Part shown: positions 10,671-19,060 of the stretch, piece by piece
Numbering within the stretch: position 1 is the first letter of the stretch
Layout: each line of letters begins with the position of its first letter
NCBI RefSeq assembly: GCF_001990265.1
Contig: NZ_LYVN01000016.1
Location: forward strand, 1-45,944
Direction of reading: 5' to 3'
Source of the DNA: Sphingopyxis sp. KK2
GTDB lineage: Bacteria > Pseudomonadota > Alphaproteobacteria > Sphingomonadales > Sphingomonadaceae
DNA: 45,944 bases
The notes under the pieces: generated by a model
What the model was told of the DNA's origin: nothing
Seen by the model: the letters and a program-made list of their open reading frames with translations, nothing else
Databases searched by the model: none
Program-made: the position numbers and the translations under genes

Positions 10671-12677
10671 ATGAAAAGCCACGCCTATGCGGCGGCGCCC
10701 CTGCTGGCGCTCGCCTACTCGCTCGTCCCCTCGATCGTCCATGCCGAAGAGGCCGGCGACGATCAGACGATCATCGTCACCGCGCCCGATATCACCGACG
10801 CCGCCGAAACCCGCGCCCGCCAGACCCCCGGCGGGACCGACGTCGTCAGCCATCAGGATTATGCCGACAAATCGGTCGTCAGTTTGCGCGACACGCTCGC
10901 CTTCTCGCCCGGCGTCTATCTCCAGCCACGCTATGGGCAGGAGGTGCGGATTTCGATCCGCGGCTCGGGCCTGTCGCGCGGCTTTCACATGCGCGGGCTG
11001 ACGCTCCTGCAGGACGGGGTGCCGATCAATCTCGCCGACGACAATGGCGATTTTCAGGAACTCGAACCGATCTTCTTCGACCATCTCGAGGTCTATCGCG
11101 GCGCCAATGCGCTGCGCTTCGGATCGGGCACGCTCGGCGGCGCGGTCAATGGCGTGACCCCCACCGGACGCACCGCCGAGGGCATTTATCTTCGCGGCGA
11201 TGTCGGCAGCTTCGACAGCGTGCGCGGACTCGTCTCGGCGGGCGTCGCGAGCGAACAGGTCGATGCCTGGGGCGCCATTAGCGCCGATACCTCCGACGGC
11301 GACCGCGATCATGCGAAGCGCCACAGCCTGCGCTTCCACGGCAATGCCGGGCTGAACATCAGCGAGGTCGCGAGCACGCGTTTCTATGCCAGCGTCAACC
11401 ATATACGCCAGGAACTGCCCGGCGCGCTGACGATGGCGGAGGCGCTGACGACGCCGCGCATCGCCGCCGCCGCGAGCGTCGCAGGCGACCAGGCGCGCGA
11501 CGTGGATTCGCTCCGGCTCCAGAACCGCACGCGCTTCGACTGGGGAAGTCTTGCGCTCGACGTCGGCGGCTTCGTCAACGCCAAGTCGCTCTATCATCCG
11601 ATCTTCCAGGTCGTCGACCAGGAGAGCGCCGATCGTGGCGGTTTCTTCCGCCTCGACTATGACGGCGGCATGATTGCCGCGACCGTCGGCGGCGAACTGC
11701 GCGTCGGCGACACCGCGTCGAAACGCTTCGTCAATCTCGCGGGCAAGCGCGGTGCGAAGACTTTCGAGGCCGAGCAGGATGCGCGCACCGCGACGCTCTA
11801 TGGCGAGCTGCGGCTGACCCCGGTCGAACCGCTGACGCTCGTCGCCGGTGGCATCTACGCCGACGGAAAAAGGCGGCAGGCGATCGTCTTCAACAGTGCC
11901 GCCCCGGCGCAGACGGGCACCGTCGGTCGTGCCGATTTCAACGCCTTCTCGCCCAAGTTCGGCCTGCTCCTCGAACCGGTCGCCGATGTGCAACTCTATG
12001 CGAACTACAGTCGCTCGGTCGAATTTCCCGGCTTCAACGAACTGGCGCAGATCGCGAGTTTCGTGCCGCTCGACCCGCAGCGCGCCTGGACCGCCGAGGT
12101 CGGCACGCGCGGCAGGGCGGGAGCGCTGAGCTGGGACCTCAGCCTCTATCGCGCCGATATCGAGGGCGAGATGCTGCAGTTCAGCGTCGGCCCGGACATC
12201 CCCGCCTCGACCTTCAACGCGGGGCGCACGCGGCACGAAGGGATCGAAGCAGCGCTCGAATGGAACCCCGCCGACTGGCTGCGGCTGCGGCAGGTCTATG
12301 CCTATAGCGACTTTCGCTTCCGCGGCGATGCCGAGTTCGGGCACAACCGCCTGCCGATCGTCCCCGAACATATGTATCGCGCCGAGCTGCGCCTCGGCAC
12401 CGACGCGCTGCATATTGCGCCGAACCTCGAATGGGTCCCCGATGGTCCCTTCGCCGATTACCGAAACCGGGTCCGCACCCCCGGCTATGCGCTGCTCGGC
12501 GTGACCGGCGGCGCGCGGATCGCCGAGGGCATCGACGCCTTTGTCGATATCCGCAACGTCACGGGGAAAAAGGCGATCGGCGACATCAGCGCGGCGATCG
12601 TCGTGACCCCGGCGTCGGCGGTCTATTACCCCGTCGAACGCCGCGCGGTGTCGGCGGGTTTGCGCGCGCGCTTCTGA
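10671..12677 (+). CDS. TonB-dependent outer-membrane receptor
   Basis: The 668-residue product has a signal peptide (cleavage likely after VHA at about residue 25), then a TonB-box-like stretch QTIIVTAPDI and a plug domain: GGTDVVSHQDYAD, SLRDTLAFSPGVYLQPRYG, ISIRGSGLSRGFHMRGL, and LEVYRGANALRFGSGTLGGAVN, which are classic TonB-receptor plug motifs. The barrel follows and ends with an aromatic residue (RARF), as expected for BamA-inserted barrels. FecA/siderophore receptors share this architecture; the ligand cannot be read from the sequence. A DUF2946-like gene sits directly upstream, 70 bases away. A strong hairpin terminator lies 20 bases downstream. Confidence 0.93.
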   Translation: MKSHAYAAAPLLALAYSLVPSIVHAEEAGDDQTIIVTAPDITDAAETRARQTPGGTDVVSHQDYADKSVVSLRDTLAFSPGVYLQPRYGQEVRISIRGSGLSRGFHMRGLTLLQDGVPINLADDNGDFQELEPIFFDHLEVYRGANALRFGSGTLGGAVNGVTPTGRTAEGIYLRGDVGSFDSVRGLVSAGVASEQVDAWGAISADTSDGDRDHAKRHSLRFHGNAGLNISEVASTRFYASVNHIRQELPGALTMAEALTTPRIAAAASVAGDQARDVDSLRLQNRTRFDWGSLALDVGGFVNAKSLYHPIFQVVDQESADRGGFFRLDYDGGMIAATVGGELRVGDTASKRFVNLAGKRGAKTFEAEQDARTATLYGELRLTPVEPLTLVAGGIYADGKRRQAIVFNSAAPAQTGTVGRADFNAFSPKFGLLLEPVADVQLYANYSRSVEFPGFNELAQIASFVPLDPQRAWTAEVGTRGRAGALSWDLSLYRADIEGEMLQFSVGPDIPASTFNAGRTRHEGIEAALEWNPADWLRLRQVYAYSDFRFRGDAEFGHNRLPIVPEHMYRAELRLGTDALHIAPNLEWVPDGPFADYRNRVRTPGYALLGVTGGARIAEGIDAFVDIRNVTGKKAIGDISAAIVVTPASAVYYPVERRAVSAGLRARF

Positions 12678-12697
12678 CGCCGCGACATGGTAAAGGG

Positions 12698-12728
12698 ACC
12701 GGTCTGGCGGAGTCGCCGGACCGGTTTC
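12698..12728 (+). terminator. Rho-independent terminator after the TonB receptor gene
   Basis: The stem ACCGGTCTGGCG pairs with CGCCGGACCGGT (12714-12725), with one G-U wobble and a 4-base loop GAGT, and is followed by a short T run. It ends the TonB-receptor transcript about 20 bases after its stop. Confidence 0.8.
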
Positions 12729-12760
12729 ATTTGCAACTATTTCATGCTAGGCCATGCGCC

Positions 12761-13633
12761 ATGAAAGACGGCTTTACCCACGTCCACGAAACCCCGCCGC
12801 CCGGCGCCGCGGCCGACTGGACGATTTCGCAAAATTGGGACGCTTTCACCGCCGACGAGCATGCGATGTGGGGCCGGCTTTTCGCGCGCCAGTCGGCGAT
12901 GCTGCCCGGCCGCGCCTCCGAAGCCTTTCTGCGCGGTATCGACGTGCTGCGGCTCGAAAAGCCCGGCATTCCGGACTATCGCGAGCTAAACGCGCGGCTG
13001 ATGGCGGCGACGGGGTGGCAGGTCGTTGCGGTGCCGGGGCTCGTCCCCGACGACGTGTTTTTCGACCATCTCGCGAACCGCCGTTTCCCTGCGGGCAATT
13101 TCATCCGCACCCCCGAACAGCTCGATTATCTGCAGGAACCCGACGTCTTCCACGACGTGTTCGGCCATGTCCCGATGCTCGCCGACCCGGTGTTTGCCGA
13201 CTATATGGTCGCTTATGGTGAGGGCGGGCTGCGCAGCCTGCAGTTCGACGCGCTCAAACAGCTCGCGCGGCTTTACTGGTATACGGTCGAGTTCGGCCTG
13301 ATCCGTGAGGCGGACGGTTTGCGCATCTATGGCGCCGGCATCGTGTCGAGCTACGCCGAAAGCGTCTTCGCGCTCGATAGCGACAGCCCGAACCGTATCG
13401 GCTTCGACCTCGCGCGCGTGATGCGCACCGACTACCGGATCGACGATTTCCAGCAGAATTATTTCGTCATCGACAGTCTGGACCAGCTGCTCGACACCAC
13501 GGTGAAGACCGACTTCGCGCCGCTCTATACCGCGAACGATGCCTTGCCGCCGATCGCGATCGCCGACATATTGGACACCGACGATGTGATCACACGCGGG
13601 ACCCAGGACTATGCAACGGCGCGAGTTGATTGA
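12761..13633 (+). CDS. phhA: Phenylalanine 4-monooxygenase (phenylalanine hydroxylase)
   Basis: A 290-residue bacterial aromatic amino acid hydroxylase, which oxidises phenylalanine to tyrosine using tetrahydropterin and O2. The iron ligands are visible: His131 and His136 in FHDVFGHVPML, and Glu177 in YWYTVEFGL. The surrounding family sequence (PDVFHDVFGHVPML, GLIREADGLRIYGAGI, SSYAES) is complete, and there is no N-terminal ACT regulatory domain, as in other bacterial single-domain enzymes. ATG 12761 is chosen because the family N-terminus starts here; upstream frame is not conserved. The stop lies close before the DUF6882 gene, 52 bases away. Confidence 0.95.
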   Translation: MKDGFTHVHETPPPGAAADWTISQNWDAFTADEHAMWGRLFARQSAMLPGRASEAFLRGIDVLRLEKPGIPDYRELNARLMAATGWQVVAVPGLVPDDVFFDHLANRRFPAGNFIRTPEQLDYLQEPDVFHDVFGHVPMLADPVFADYMVAYGEGGLRSLQFDALKQLARLYWYTVEFGLIREADGLRIYGAGIVSSYAESVFALDSDSPNRIGFDLARVMRTDYRIDDFQQNYFVIDSLDQLLDTTVKTDFAPLYTANDALPPIAIADILDTDDVITRGTQDYATARVD

Positions 13634-13685
13634 GGGCCTGATTGCATTCTCCGCCTCCGCGATCGCGACGCAACCGGGAGGCAAT

Positions 13686-14264
13686 ATGTTCGACAAGTTG
13701 AAGCAGCTTTTGGGCGGCGGCCAGGCCGGCGCCGCCGTGCCCGAGGTTCCGCCCGCGATCGCGCCGATCCATATCGCCGAAAGCGATCTCGACGATGGCG
13801 ACCTGCCGCCCGACGAGCCCGACCGGTCGCTCGATGCCAGCATGCATTACCTCGATGCGCTGACCAATGCGCACAACGGGACTTGGCGGCTGGGCACGGC
13901 GCGTTGGGATGCCGATCTCGATGCCGGCACGCTCACCTTCACCAATGACCGCGGCTGGAAAATCGTCGCGCCGGTGCAGGTGATCGGCACGCTGAACACC
14001 GCCGATGGCACCTGGCTGTGGGGCTGGGATCACCCCTCGGTTCCCGAACCGCTGCGTGCGCATGCCGCGCTGGTGCGCGATTTCGGCGCGGCGCATGGGC
14101 TCGATGCCTTCACGACGCGCCATATCGAGGCCAGCGAAGAGGATGGCTGGCAATTCGCCGCACTCGCGGCCTATCTCGCCAAGGCGCAGGGCGCCTATCG
14201 CGGTCCTTCGGGGCAGACGATGATCTTCATGACCTTCGGCGAACTGACGATTTCACAAGCCTGA
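13686..14264 (+). CDS. DUF6882-like protein
   Basis: A 192-residue soluble acidic protein without a signal peptide. The conserved region begins near DRSLDASMHYLDALTNAH and contains TWRLGTARWD, WKIVAPVQVIG and WLWGWDHPSVPEPLRAHA, a pattern I associate with the DUF6882 family; the W-x-W-x-W-[DN]-x-PS motif is the most telling. Function is unknown. ATG 13686 has a very good ribosome-binding site (GGGAGG) seven bases upstream, so it is preferred to the upstream ATG 13611, which lies in the phhA gene. It converges on prmA with a 7-base gap. Confidence 0.75.
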   Translation: MFDKLKQLLGGGQAGAAVPEVPPAIAPIHIAESDLDDGDLPPDEPDRSLDASMHYLDALTNAHNGTWRLGTARWDADLDAGTLTFTNDRGWKIVAPVQVIGTLNTADGTWLWGWDHPSVPEPLRAHAALVRDFGAAHGLDAFTTRHIEASEEDGWQFAALAAYLAKAQGAYRGPSGQTMIFMTFGELTISQA

Positions 14265-14271
14265 CGCGGCG

Positions 14272-15243
14272 CTACCAGCTCCCGAAACTCGCGTCCGCCG
14301 GGTCCGATCGGTGGAAGGCGCGTTCTTTGCGGCGGTAGCCGTAACGGCGGCGCTTGACGAGCAGCAGGCACGGCCAGTCGGCGCTGCCGCCGCGCGCGGC
14401 AAGGCGGAACCCCTGCGCGAGATAGGCCGCCAGCACCGGCTCCATCTGCCGCGCGATCAATCCCGCGAGGATGGCGCGGCCCCCCGGCGCGGTGACGCTC
14501 GCGATATCGGGGGCGAGCGTGATCAGCGGCCCCGCGAGGATGTTGGCGATGACGAGGTCATAGGGTGAGCGATGCTTGATCGACGGATGGTCGGTCCCCG
14601 GCGCGACCGCGACCGCGAGCCGCCCGCCGCCACGCCCCAGCGGCACGCCGTTGATCCCGGCATTGTCTTTGGTCACGAAGATGCTCGCGGGGTCGATGTC
14701 CGACGCGATCATCCGTGCGCGCGGCCAGAGCGCCAAGCCCGCAAAGGCGAGCAGCCCGGTGCCGGTACCGATGTCGGCGATGTTGCGCGGGACCACGCCG
14801 GTTCGCGCCATCAGGTCGAGCATCGACAGGCAGCCCGCGGTGGTATCATGCCCGCCGGTGCCAAAGGCCTGGCTCGCGTCGATCAGGAACGGCGTGCTGC
14901 CCGGCGGCACGCGGTCGGCATAGCTGCTGGTGTGGACGAAGAAGCGCCCCGCCTGCACCGGCTCGAGCCCTTGCTGCGACAGTGTCACCCAATCCTCTTC
15001 GGGCAATTCCTCGACAACGGGCGTCGCCCCCTTCGCGCTCGGCACCAGCGATTGCAGCAGCGCGACCAGCGCCGCGCCGGGCTTGTCGTCCATATAGGCG
15101 TCGAGCTGCCAGTGCCCGGCATCCTCGTCGATCTCGCGCGTCACCACGACCGGCGCTTCGGGCATCGCGTCGAGCGCAGGGATTTCGCCCGACAGCGCCT
15201 CGGCCTCGGCGCGCGTGCAGGGGAGCGAGACGATCCAGCTCAT
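14272..15243 (-). CDS. prmA: Ribosomal protein L11 methyltransferase PrmA
   Basis: A 323-residue class I SAM-dependent methyltransferase. The N-terminal alpha/beta region (residues 1-125) is the family's L11-binding type domain; the catalytic domain has FLIDASQAFGTGGHDTTAGC, the SAM-binding loop ADIGTGTGLLAFAGL and the post-motif DLVIANILAGPL. It probably methylates ribosomal protein L11 in the cytosol. The start overlaps the stop of the metallo-beta-lactamase gene by four bases (ATGA), showing they are read from the same mRNA. Confidence 0.93.
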   Translation of the reverse strand: MSWIVSLPCTRAEAEALSGEIPALDAMPEAPVVVTREIDEDAGHWQLDAYMDDKPGAALVALLQSLVPSAKGATPVVEELPEEDWVTLSQQGLEPVQAGRFFVHTSSYADRVPPGSTPFLIDASQAFGTGGHDTTAGCLSMLDLMARTGVVPRNIADIGTGTGLLAFAGLALWPRARMIASDIDPASIFVTKDNAGINGVPLGRGGGRLAVAVAPGTDHPSIKHRSPYDLVIANILAGPLITLAPDIASVTAPGGRAILAGLIARQMEPVLAAYLAQGFRLAARGGSADWPCLLLVKRRRYGYRRKERAFHRSDPADASFGSW

Positions 15244-16136
15244 TGCGCCGCGGTTTCCTTCGCCAGCCGCTCGTCGAGCCGCTTCACGGCGCCCGCAGCA
15301 TAGAAATGGCACGCGTCGGCATCGACCAGCCGCGCGTCGCCCGCCAGCCGCGCGAACAAATTGCTCGCCGACGGATGCGGGGTGATCAGCAGGTCGCAGG
15401 GCAGGGTCGGGACCTTGGCCAGCGTCGCGCGGAAGGTCGCGACATAGTCGGGGTGGTCGGTGAAGCGATAGGCGTCGCCCGAGATCGCGGTCAGGCTGTC
15501 GACATAAGCGATGCTGCGGCAATCGCCGCCTTCGCACGACCGCCAGGTCCAGCTTGTGCTGCCCGGGGTATGGCCGGGGGTCGCGTGCGCAGTCAGGCCG
15601 ATGTCGCGCAAGCCGACCGCTTCGCCGTCGCCGATCGTGCGCGACACGGTGGCGCCGGCGAAGGGGTTGGCGATTTCGCGCTGCGGGTCGGTTGCATCGG
15701 GCGTGCCGCTGGTCAGCGCCGCGACCGCCTCTCGGCGCGCGAGCAGCTTTGCGCCCGTCGCCGCCTGCAGCGCGGCGAGCCCGCCGACATGGTCGTCATG
15801 CTCGTGGCTCGCGAGCAGATAGCGGACATTCTTCGGGTCGAAACCGAGCGCGCGGATATTGGCGAGGATGCCCGGAACCGCCTTTTCGGTCGCGCCGTCG
15901 ATCAGCACCAGCCCGTCGGGGGTCGCGATCAGCAGCACGGTGATGCCGCAGGTGCCGACATAATAGGTGTTGCCGTGAATCTTTGCGGGCGGCGCGGGGT
16001 CGCTCCATCCGTCGCGGCCTTCGCAGGCGATCGCGAGCGCCTTGCCCGTCGGTGCCATAGCTGCGGGGGCGGGGGCCGCTTGCGGTGCGCAGCCGGTCAG
16101 TGCCAGCGCGGCGAGCATCGCGATCCTAGCGGACAT
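15240..16136 (-). CDS. Subclass B3-like metallo-beta-lactamase, predicted lipoprotein
   Basis: The 298-residue protein starts with a signal peptide and lipobox LTGC (Cys16), then has a metallo-beta-lactamase fold. The zinc ligands fit subclass B3: SHEHDDHVGG gives His111, His113, Asp115 and His116 (HxHxDH), with His189 in HATPGHTPGSTSW and His254 in LLITPHPSAS; the N-terminal YVGTCGITVLLIAT and LVLIDG also follow the B3 pattern. It should bind two zinc ions in the periplasm. Whether it hydrolyses beta-lactams cannot be told from sequence; other B3-fold proteins act on other substrates. It overlaps the SDR gene upstream by 11 bases and prmA downstream by four, so it is part of a three-gene unit. 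Confidence 0.85.
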   Translation of the reverse strand: MSARIAMLAALALTGCAPQAAPAPAAMAPTGKALAIACEGRDGWSDPAPPAKIHGNTYYVGTCGITVLLIATPDGLVLIDGATEKAVPGILANIRALGFDPKNVRYLLASHEHDDHVGGLAALQAATGAKLLARREAVAALTSGTPDATDPQREIANPFAGATVSRTIGDGEAVGLRDIGLTAHATPGHTPGSTSWTWRSCEGGDCRSIAYVDSLTAISGDAYRFTDHPDYVATFRATLAKVPTLPCDLLITPHPSASNLFARLAGDARLVDADACHFYAAGAVKRLDERLAKETAAQ

Positions 16137-16818
16137 AGCTCGCCCCGTTCACGTCGAGCACCGCGCCGGTCATCGACGCCGGTGCATCCGTGGCGCACCA
16201 GCGTGCCATTTCGCCGACTTCGTCGGGCATCGCGACGCGGCCGAGCGGGATATCGGCGAGCAATTTGTCGCCGCCGCGGCTTTCCAGATACTCCTCGGCC
16301 ATGCCCGTCATCGTGAAGCCGGGGCAGATGGCGAAGGCGAGGATATTCTCCCTGGCATAGGCGCGCGCGATCGTCTTGGTCATCGCGACCATGCCCGCCT
16401 TCGACGCCGCATAATGCCAGTGCGCGGGGCTGTCGCCGCGATAGGCGGCGCGGCTCGCGACATTGACGATGCGCCCGCCCGATGCGCGGCCCTGCCAGTG
16501 CAACACCGCGAGGCGGCAGAATGAAGCGCTCGCGGTCAGGTTGATCTGCTGCGTGCGGTTCCAGTTCGCGAGCCAGTCGGCCTCGTCGGCGTCGATCGGG
16601 TTCGCCTCGAACACCCCGGCATTGTTGACCAGCACGTCGATGCGGCCACCCAGATGCGCGAGCGCGCGGTTCCAGATGCGTCCCGGCGTGGCGGGGTCGG
16701 CGAGGTCGCCGTCTGCGCTCGACAGCGCGACGACCTTGGTGGTGTCGGAAGACAGCGCGCTCGCAATCGCGGCGCCGATGCCGCGGCTCGCGCCGCTGAT
16801 CAGGATGTGGGTTGCCAT
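16126..16818 (-). CDS. Short-chain dehydrogenase/reductase (SDR)
   Basis: A 230-residue classical SDR. The cofactor-binding loop is GASRGIGAAIA near residue 9, NNAG is present, the active-site Ser lies in NVASRAAYRG, and Tyr and Lys are in YAASKAG. The segment before the catalytic Tyr contains HWHYAASKAG. The substrate is not identifiable. It starts an operon with the metallo-beta-lactamase and prmA, overlapping the former by 11 bases. Confidence 0.88.
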   Translation of the reverse strand: MATHILISGASRGIGAAIASALSSDTTKVVALSSADGDLADPATPGRIWNRALAHLGGRIDVLVNNAGVFEANPIDADEADWLANWNRTQQINLTASASFCRLAVLHWQGRASGGRIVNVASRAAYRGDSPAHWHYAASKAGMVAMTKTIARAYARENILAFAICPGFTMTGMAEEYLESRGGDKLLADIPLGRVAMPDEVGEMARWCATDAPASMTGAVLDVNGASYVR

Positions 16819-16859
16819 GGCCCCGCCTTAGAGGGGTGCGCCGAACGGCGCCAGTGGTT

Positions 16860-16901
16860 CCCCGGCGGAGTCGTAGACGGCGCGTAGCGCCACCGCCGGG
16901 G
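16860..16901. repeat. Inverted repeat upstream of the SDR gene
   Basis: CCCCGGCGG (16860-16868) and CCGCCGGGG (16893-16901) are perfect reverse complements around a short spacer that itself contains GGCGCG/CGCGCC-like pairing. It lies in the region upstream of the minus-strand SDR start and could be a stem in a leader transcript or an intergenic repeat. Confidence 0.5.
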
Positions 16902-16933
16902 TCCATGCGGCAGCGCTATGTTCGCGATATGGG

Positions 16934-16951
16934 CCCCGGCTTTCGCCGGGG
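16934..16951 (-). terminator. Terminator-like hairpin after the chemoreceptor gene
   Basis: CCCCGGC pairs with GCCGGGG across a 4-base loop (TTTC), nine bases beyond the chemoreceptor stop. It is a strong hairpin; no clear T run was seen, so it may be a Rho-independent or bidirectional stop. Confidence 0.6.
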
Positions 16952-16960
16952 AGCAGAGGC

Positions 16961-18313
16961 TTATGCCACCCGGCGGCTGAACTCGCTCGCCGCCTGTTCG
17001 AGCGACTGGAGCCGTTCGCCCATCTTGGCGAATTCGTCGCTCAGCACGCTGATCTCGCCCGCGACCATGCCCGAATCGTTGCGGATGCTGGCGATCGTCG
17101 ACGACATCGAATCGGCCGCGAGCGCGGTTTCGTCGACCGCTGCGGTGATCGAGGTGACCGTCTGCGCCTGCGCGTCCATCGCGTCACGGATGCGCTGCGC
17201 CGACAATTGCACTTCGACGATGGTTTGCTGGATCGACTGGTTGGCGGCGACCGAGCCGCGCGTCGCATGCTGGATTGCGGTGATCTTGCCGGCGATATCG
17301 TCGGTCGCGCGCGCGGTTTCGTTGGCGAGGCTCTTCACCTCCTGCGCGACGACGGCAAAGCCGCGGCCCGATTCGCCTGCACGGGCAGCCTCGATCGTCG
17401 CGTTGAGCGCGAGCAGATTGGTCTGTCCCGCGATCTCGCGGATCAGCCCGAGGATCGATTCGATCGATTCGGCATGGTGCGACAGCGCCTCGGACATGGC
17501 GACCGCTTCGCCCGCCTGTTCGGAGGCGCGGACCGCGACGTCGGACGACGCCTCGACTTCGCTGCGCGCATCCTCGATCGCGCGGATCAGCCCCGCGGCG
17601 GTCGAGGCGGCTTCGCGCATCGCGATCGCCGATTGTTCGGAGGCCGCGGCGACTTCGCTCGTCTTGGCGATCATGCCCTTCGCGGCATGGTCGGCCGAGG
17701 CCGCCTGCTTCGCGAGTTCGCGGCGGACGCCGTCGGTTTCCTGCACCAGCGAGGCGATCGACTGGTCGAAATCGCCCGCCAGCGCCTGGCGTTCGGACGA
17801 CACCACCGCGCGGTCGAGCTTTTCGGCATAGCGCTGCATGATGTCATATTCGAGCAGGCCGAGCCGGTTCATCGCGCTCGTCAGGCGGATTAGCCGCGCG
17901 TCGTCGCCCTGGCATGCCTCGACGATATATTCGATGGTCAGCCGCTGGCTTTCGGCCATGCACGACATCACCGACGCGAGCGGCAGGTTCACGCGTCGCG
18001 CCATATGCGTGTTCTGGCACGCGATCGTCGCGACCTCCTGCCCGGCGGGGTCGCGATATTTGACCGCGCTGTGGTGCGCGCTGCCGCGGACATAGGAGGC
18101 AAGGAGCTCGCCCTCGACGCGGTTGTCGATCGTCGGCAGGGCGTTGAACGCATCCCAATAGGCGCGCGCGACCGCTTCCTCGCGTCCGGCGACGATCGCG
18201 TGGATTTCGGCGCCGTTCGCCGCGAGCTGGCCGTCGAGATCATAGAAGGGAAAGCGATCCGCCATCAGGATCGGATCAATCTGCTGCTTATGAATCGGAT
18301 TTTCCTTCACCAT
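16961..18313 (-). CDS. Soluble methyl-accepting chemotaxis-type receptor with globin-like sensor
   Basis: A 450-residue cytosolic receptor with no membrane segment. Residues about 20-165 are helical and resemble the protoglobin sensor of globin-coupled receptors; the segment [16 protein letters not shown] places His103 in the position expected for the haem-proximal histidine. From about residue 190 there is a long Ala/Glu-rich coiled coil, with the signalling hairpin [38 protein letters not shown] (given here as the start of the universal MCP core: [12 protein letters not shown], then [13 protein letters not shown]). It should couple to CheA/CheW and could sense oxygen or redox state. The haem assignment is inference. 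Confidence 0.85.
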   Translation of the reverse strand: MVKENPIHKQQIDPILMADRFPFYDLDGQLAANGAEIHAIVAGREEAVARAYWDAFNALPTIDNRVEGELLASYVRGSAHHSAVKYRDPAGQEVATIACQNTHMARRVNLPLASVMSCMAESQRLTIEYIVEACQGDDARLIRLTSAMNRLGLLEYDIMQRYAEKLDRAVVSSERQALAGDFDQSIASLVQETDGVRRELAKQAASADHAAKGMIAKTSEVAAASEQSAIAMREAASTAAGLIRAIEDARSEVEASSDVAVRASEQAGEAVAMSEALSHHAESIESILGLIREIAGQTNLLALNATIEAARAGESGRGFAVVAQEVKSLANETARATDDIAGKITAIQHATRGSVAANQSIQQTIVEVQLSAQRIRDAMDAQAQTVTSITAAVDETALAADSMSSTIASIRNDSGMVAGEISVLSDEFAKMGERLQSLEQAASEFSRRVA

Positions 18314-18438
18314 GATCCTGCTTCCCTCGCTTGTTCGTGGCGCGCAGAGCTACCGTCCGCTGTCACCGGCGAAAATCATGACCGATCTATGTGGGGAAGG
18401 GGTAAATTCGGCGTTAACCAGCTGGCGTAAAATTCGCT

Positions 18439-18906
18439 TCAGGCCTCGCTTTGCACCGGATAGCCCTCGAACGCCTTGATCGTGCGCAGCGCAAAGGCGC
18501 TGTGCATCGCCGCCACACCGGGCAGCCGCGACAGGCAATGGCGGTGCAGCCGGTCGAAATCGGCGACGTTACGCGCCGCGACGCGCAGCCGGTAATCCGA
18601 CGCGCCCGACAATAGCTGGCACTCCAATATCTCGTCGAAGCTCTTCACCGCGCTCTCGAACGCGGTCAGCGCCTCCTCGCTCTGCGAGGTCAGGCTGATG
18701 TCGACGAAGACGTCGAGCCCCAGCCCGATCTTGTCGGGGTCGAGCCGCGCGGCATAGCCGGTGATGATGCCCTCACCCTCGAGCGCGCGGATACGGCGGT
18801 GGCACGCCGACGCCGACAGCCCGACGATCTCGCCGAGCTCGACCGCAGGGCGCGGCCCGTGCCGCTGCAACAGGTCGAGAAGCTTGCGGTCGATCCGATC
18901 AATCAT
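18439..18906 (-). CDS. Lrp/AsnC-family transcriptional regulator
   Basis: A 155-residue regulator with an N-terminal helix-turn-helix (IDRKLLDLLQRHGPRPAVEL then ASACHRRIRALEGEGII) and a C-terminal RAM ligand-binding domain (LDVFVDISL, VAARNVADFDRLHRH). ATG 18906 is used because MIDRIDRK is the classic Lrp start; a longer upstream frame is not conserved. The gene is divergent from the alanine dehydrogenase gene, with a perfect palindrome between the two, and it probably controls that gene in response to alanine (as AldR does in other bacteria). That link is inference from position. Confidence 0.92.
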   Translation of the reverse strand: MIDRIDRKLLDLLQRHGPRPAVELGEIVGLSASACHRRIRALEGEGIITGYAARLDPDKIGLGLDVFVDISLTSQSEEALTAFESAVKSFDEILECQLLSGASDYRLRVAARNVADFDRLHRHCLSRLPGVAAMHSAFALRTIKAFEGYPVQSEA

Positions 18907-18927
18907 GAAGCGCTCCAGGCCGATTTG

Positions 18928-18944
18928 GCGCACAATTTGTGCGC
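18928..18944. promoter_or_regulatory. Perfect 17-bp palindrome, likely operator of the Lrp-family regulator
   Basis: GCGCACAA-T-TTGTGCGC is a perfect inverted repeat with one central base. It lies 21 bases before the regulator start and 116 bases before the alanine dehydrogenase start. Lrp/AsnC regulators bind such 15-17 bp palindromes; autoregulation and control of ald are inferred. Confidence 0.6.
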
Positions 18945-19060
18945 GCTTGTCGAAGAATGGACCGCGATATGCAAGCACCTCGCGCGATCAAGCTGCTATA
19001 TTGCGGGCAGGAGACGTCGGCACGCGCGCGATCGGGCGCGCCCGGCGATGGAGAGCGACC

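Noticed and set aside
10665..12413. 582-codon open frame opposite the TonB receptor
   Set aside because: Same shadow effect; the receptor strand has all the plug motifs and the signal peptide.
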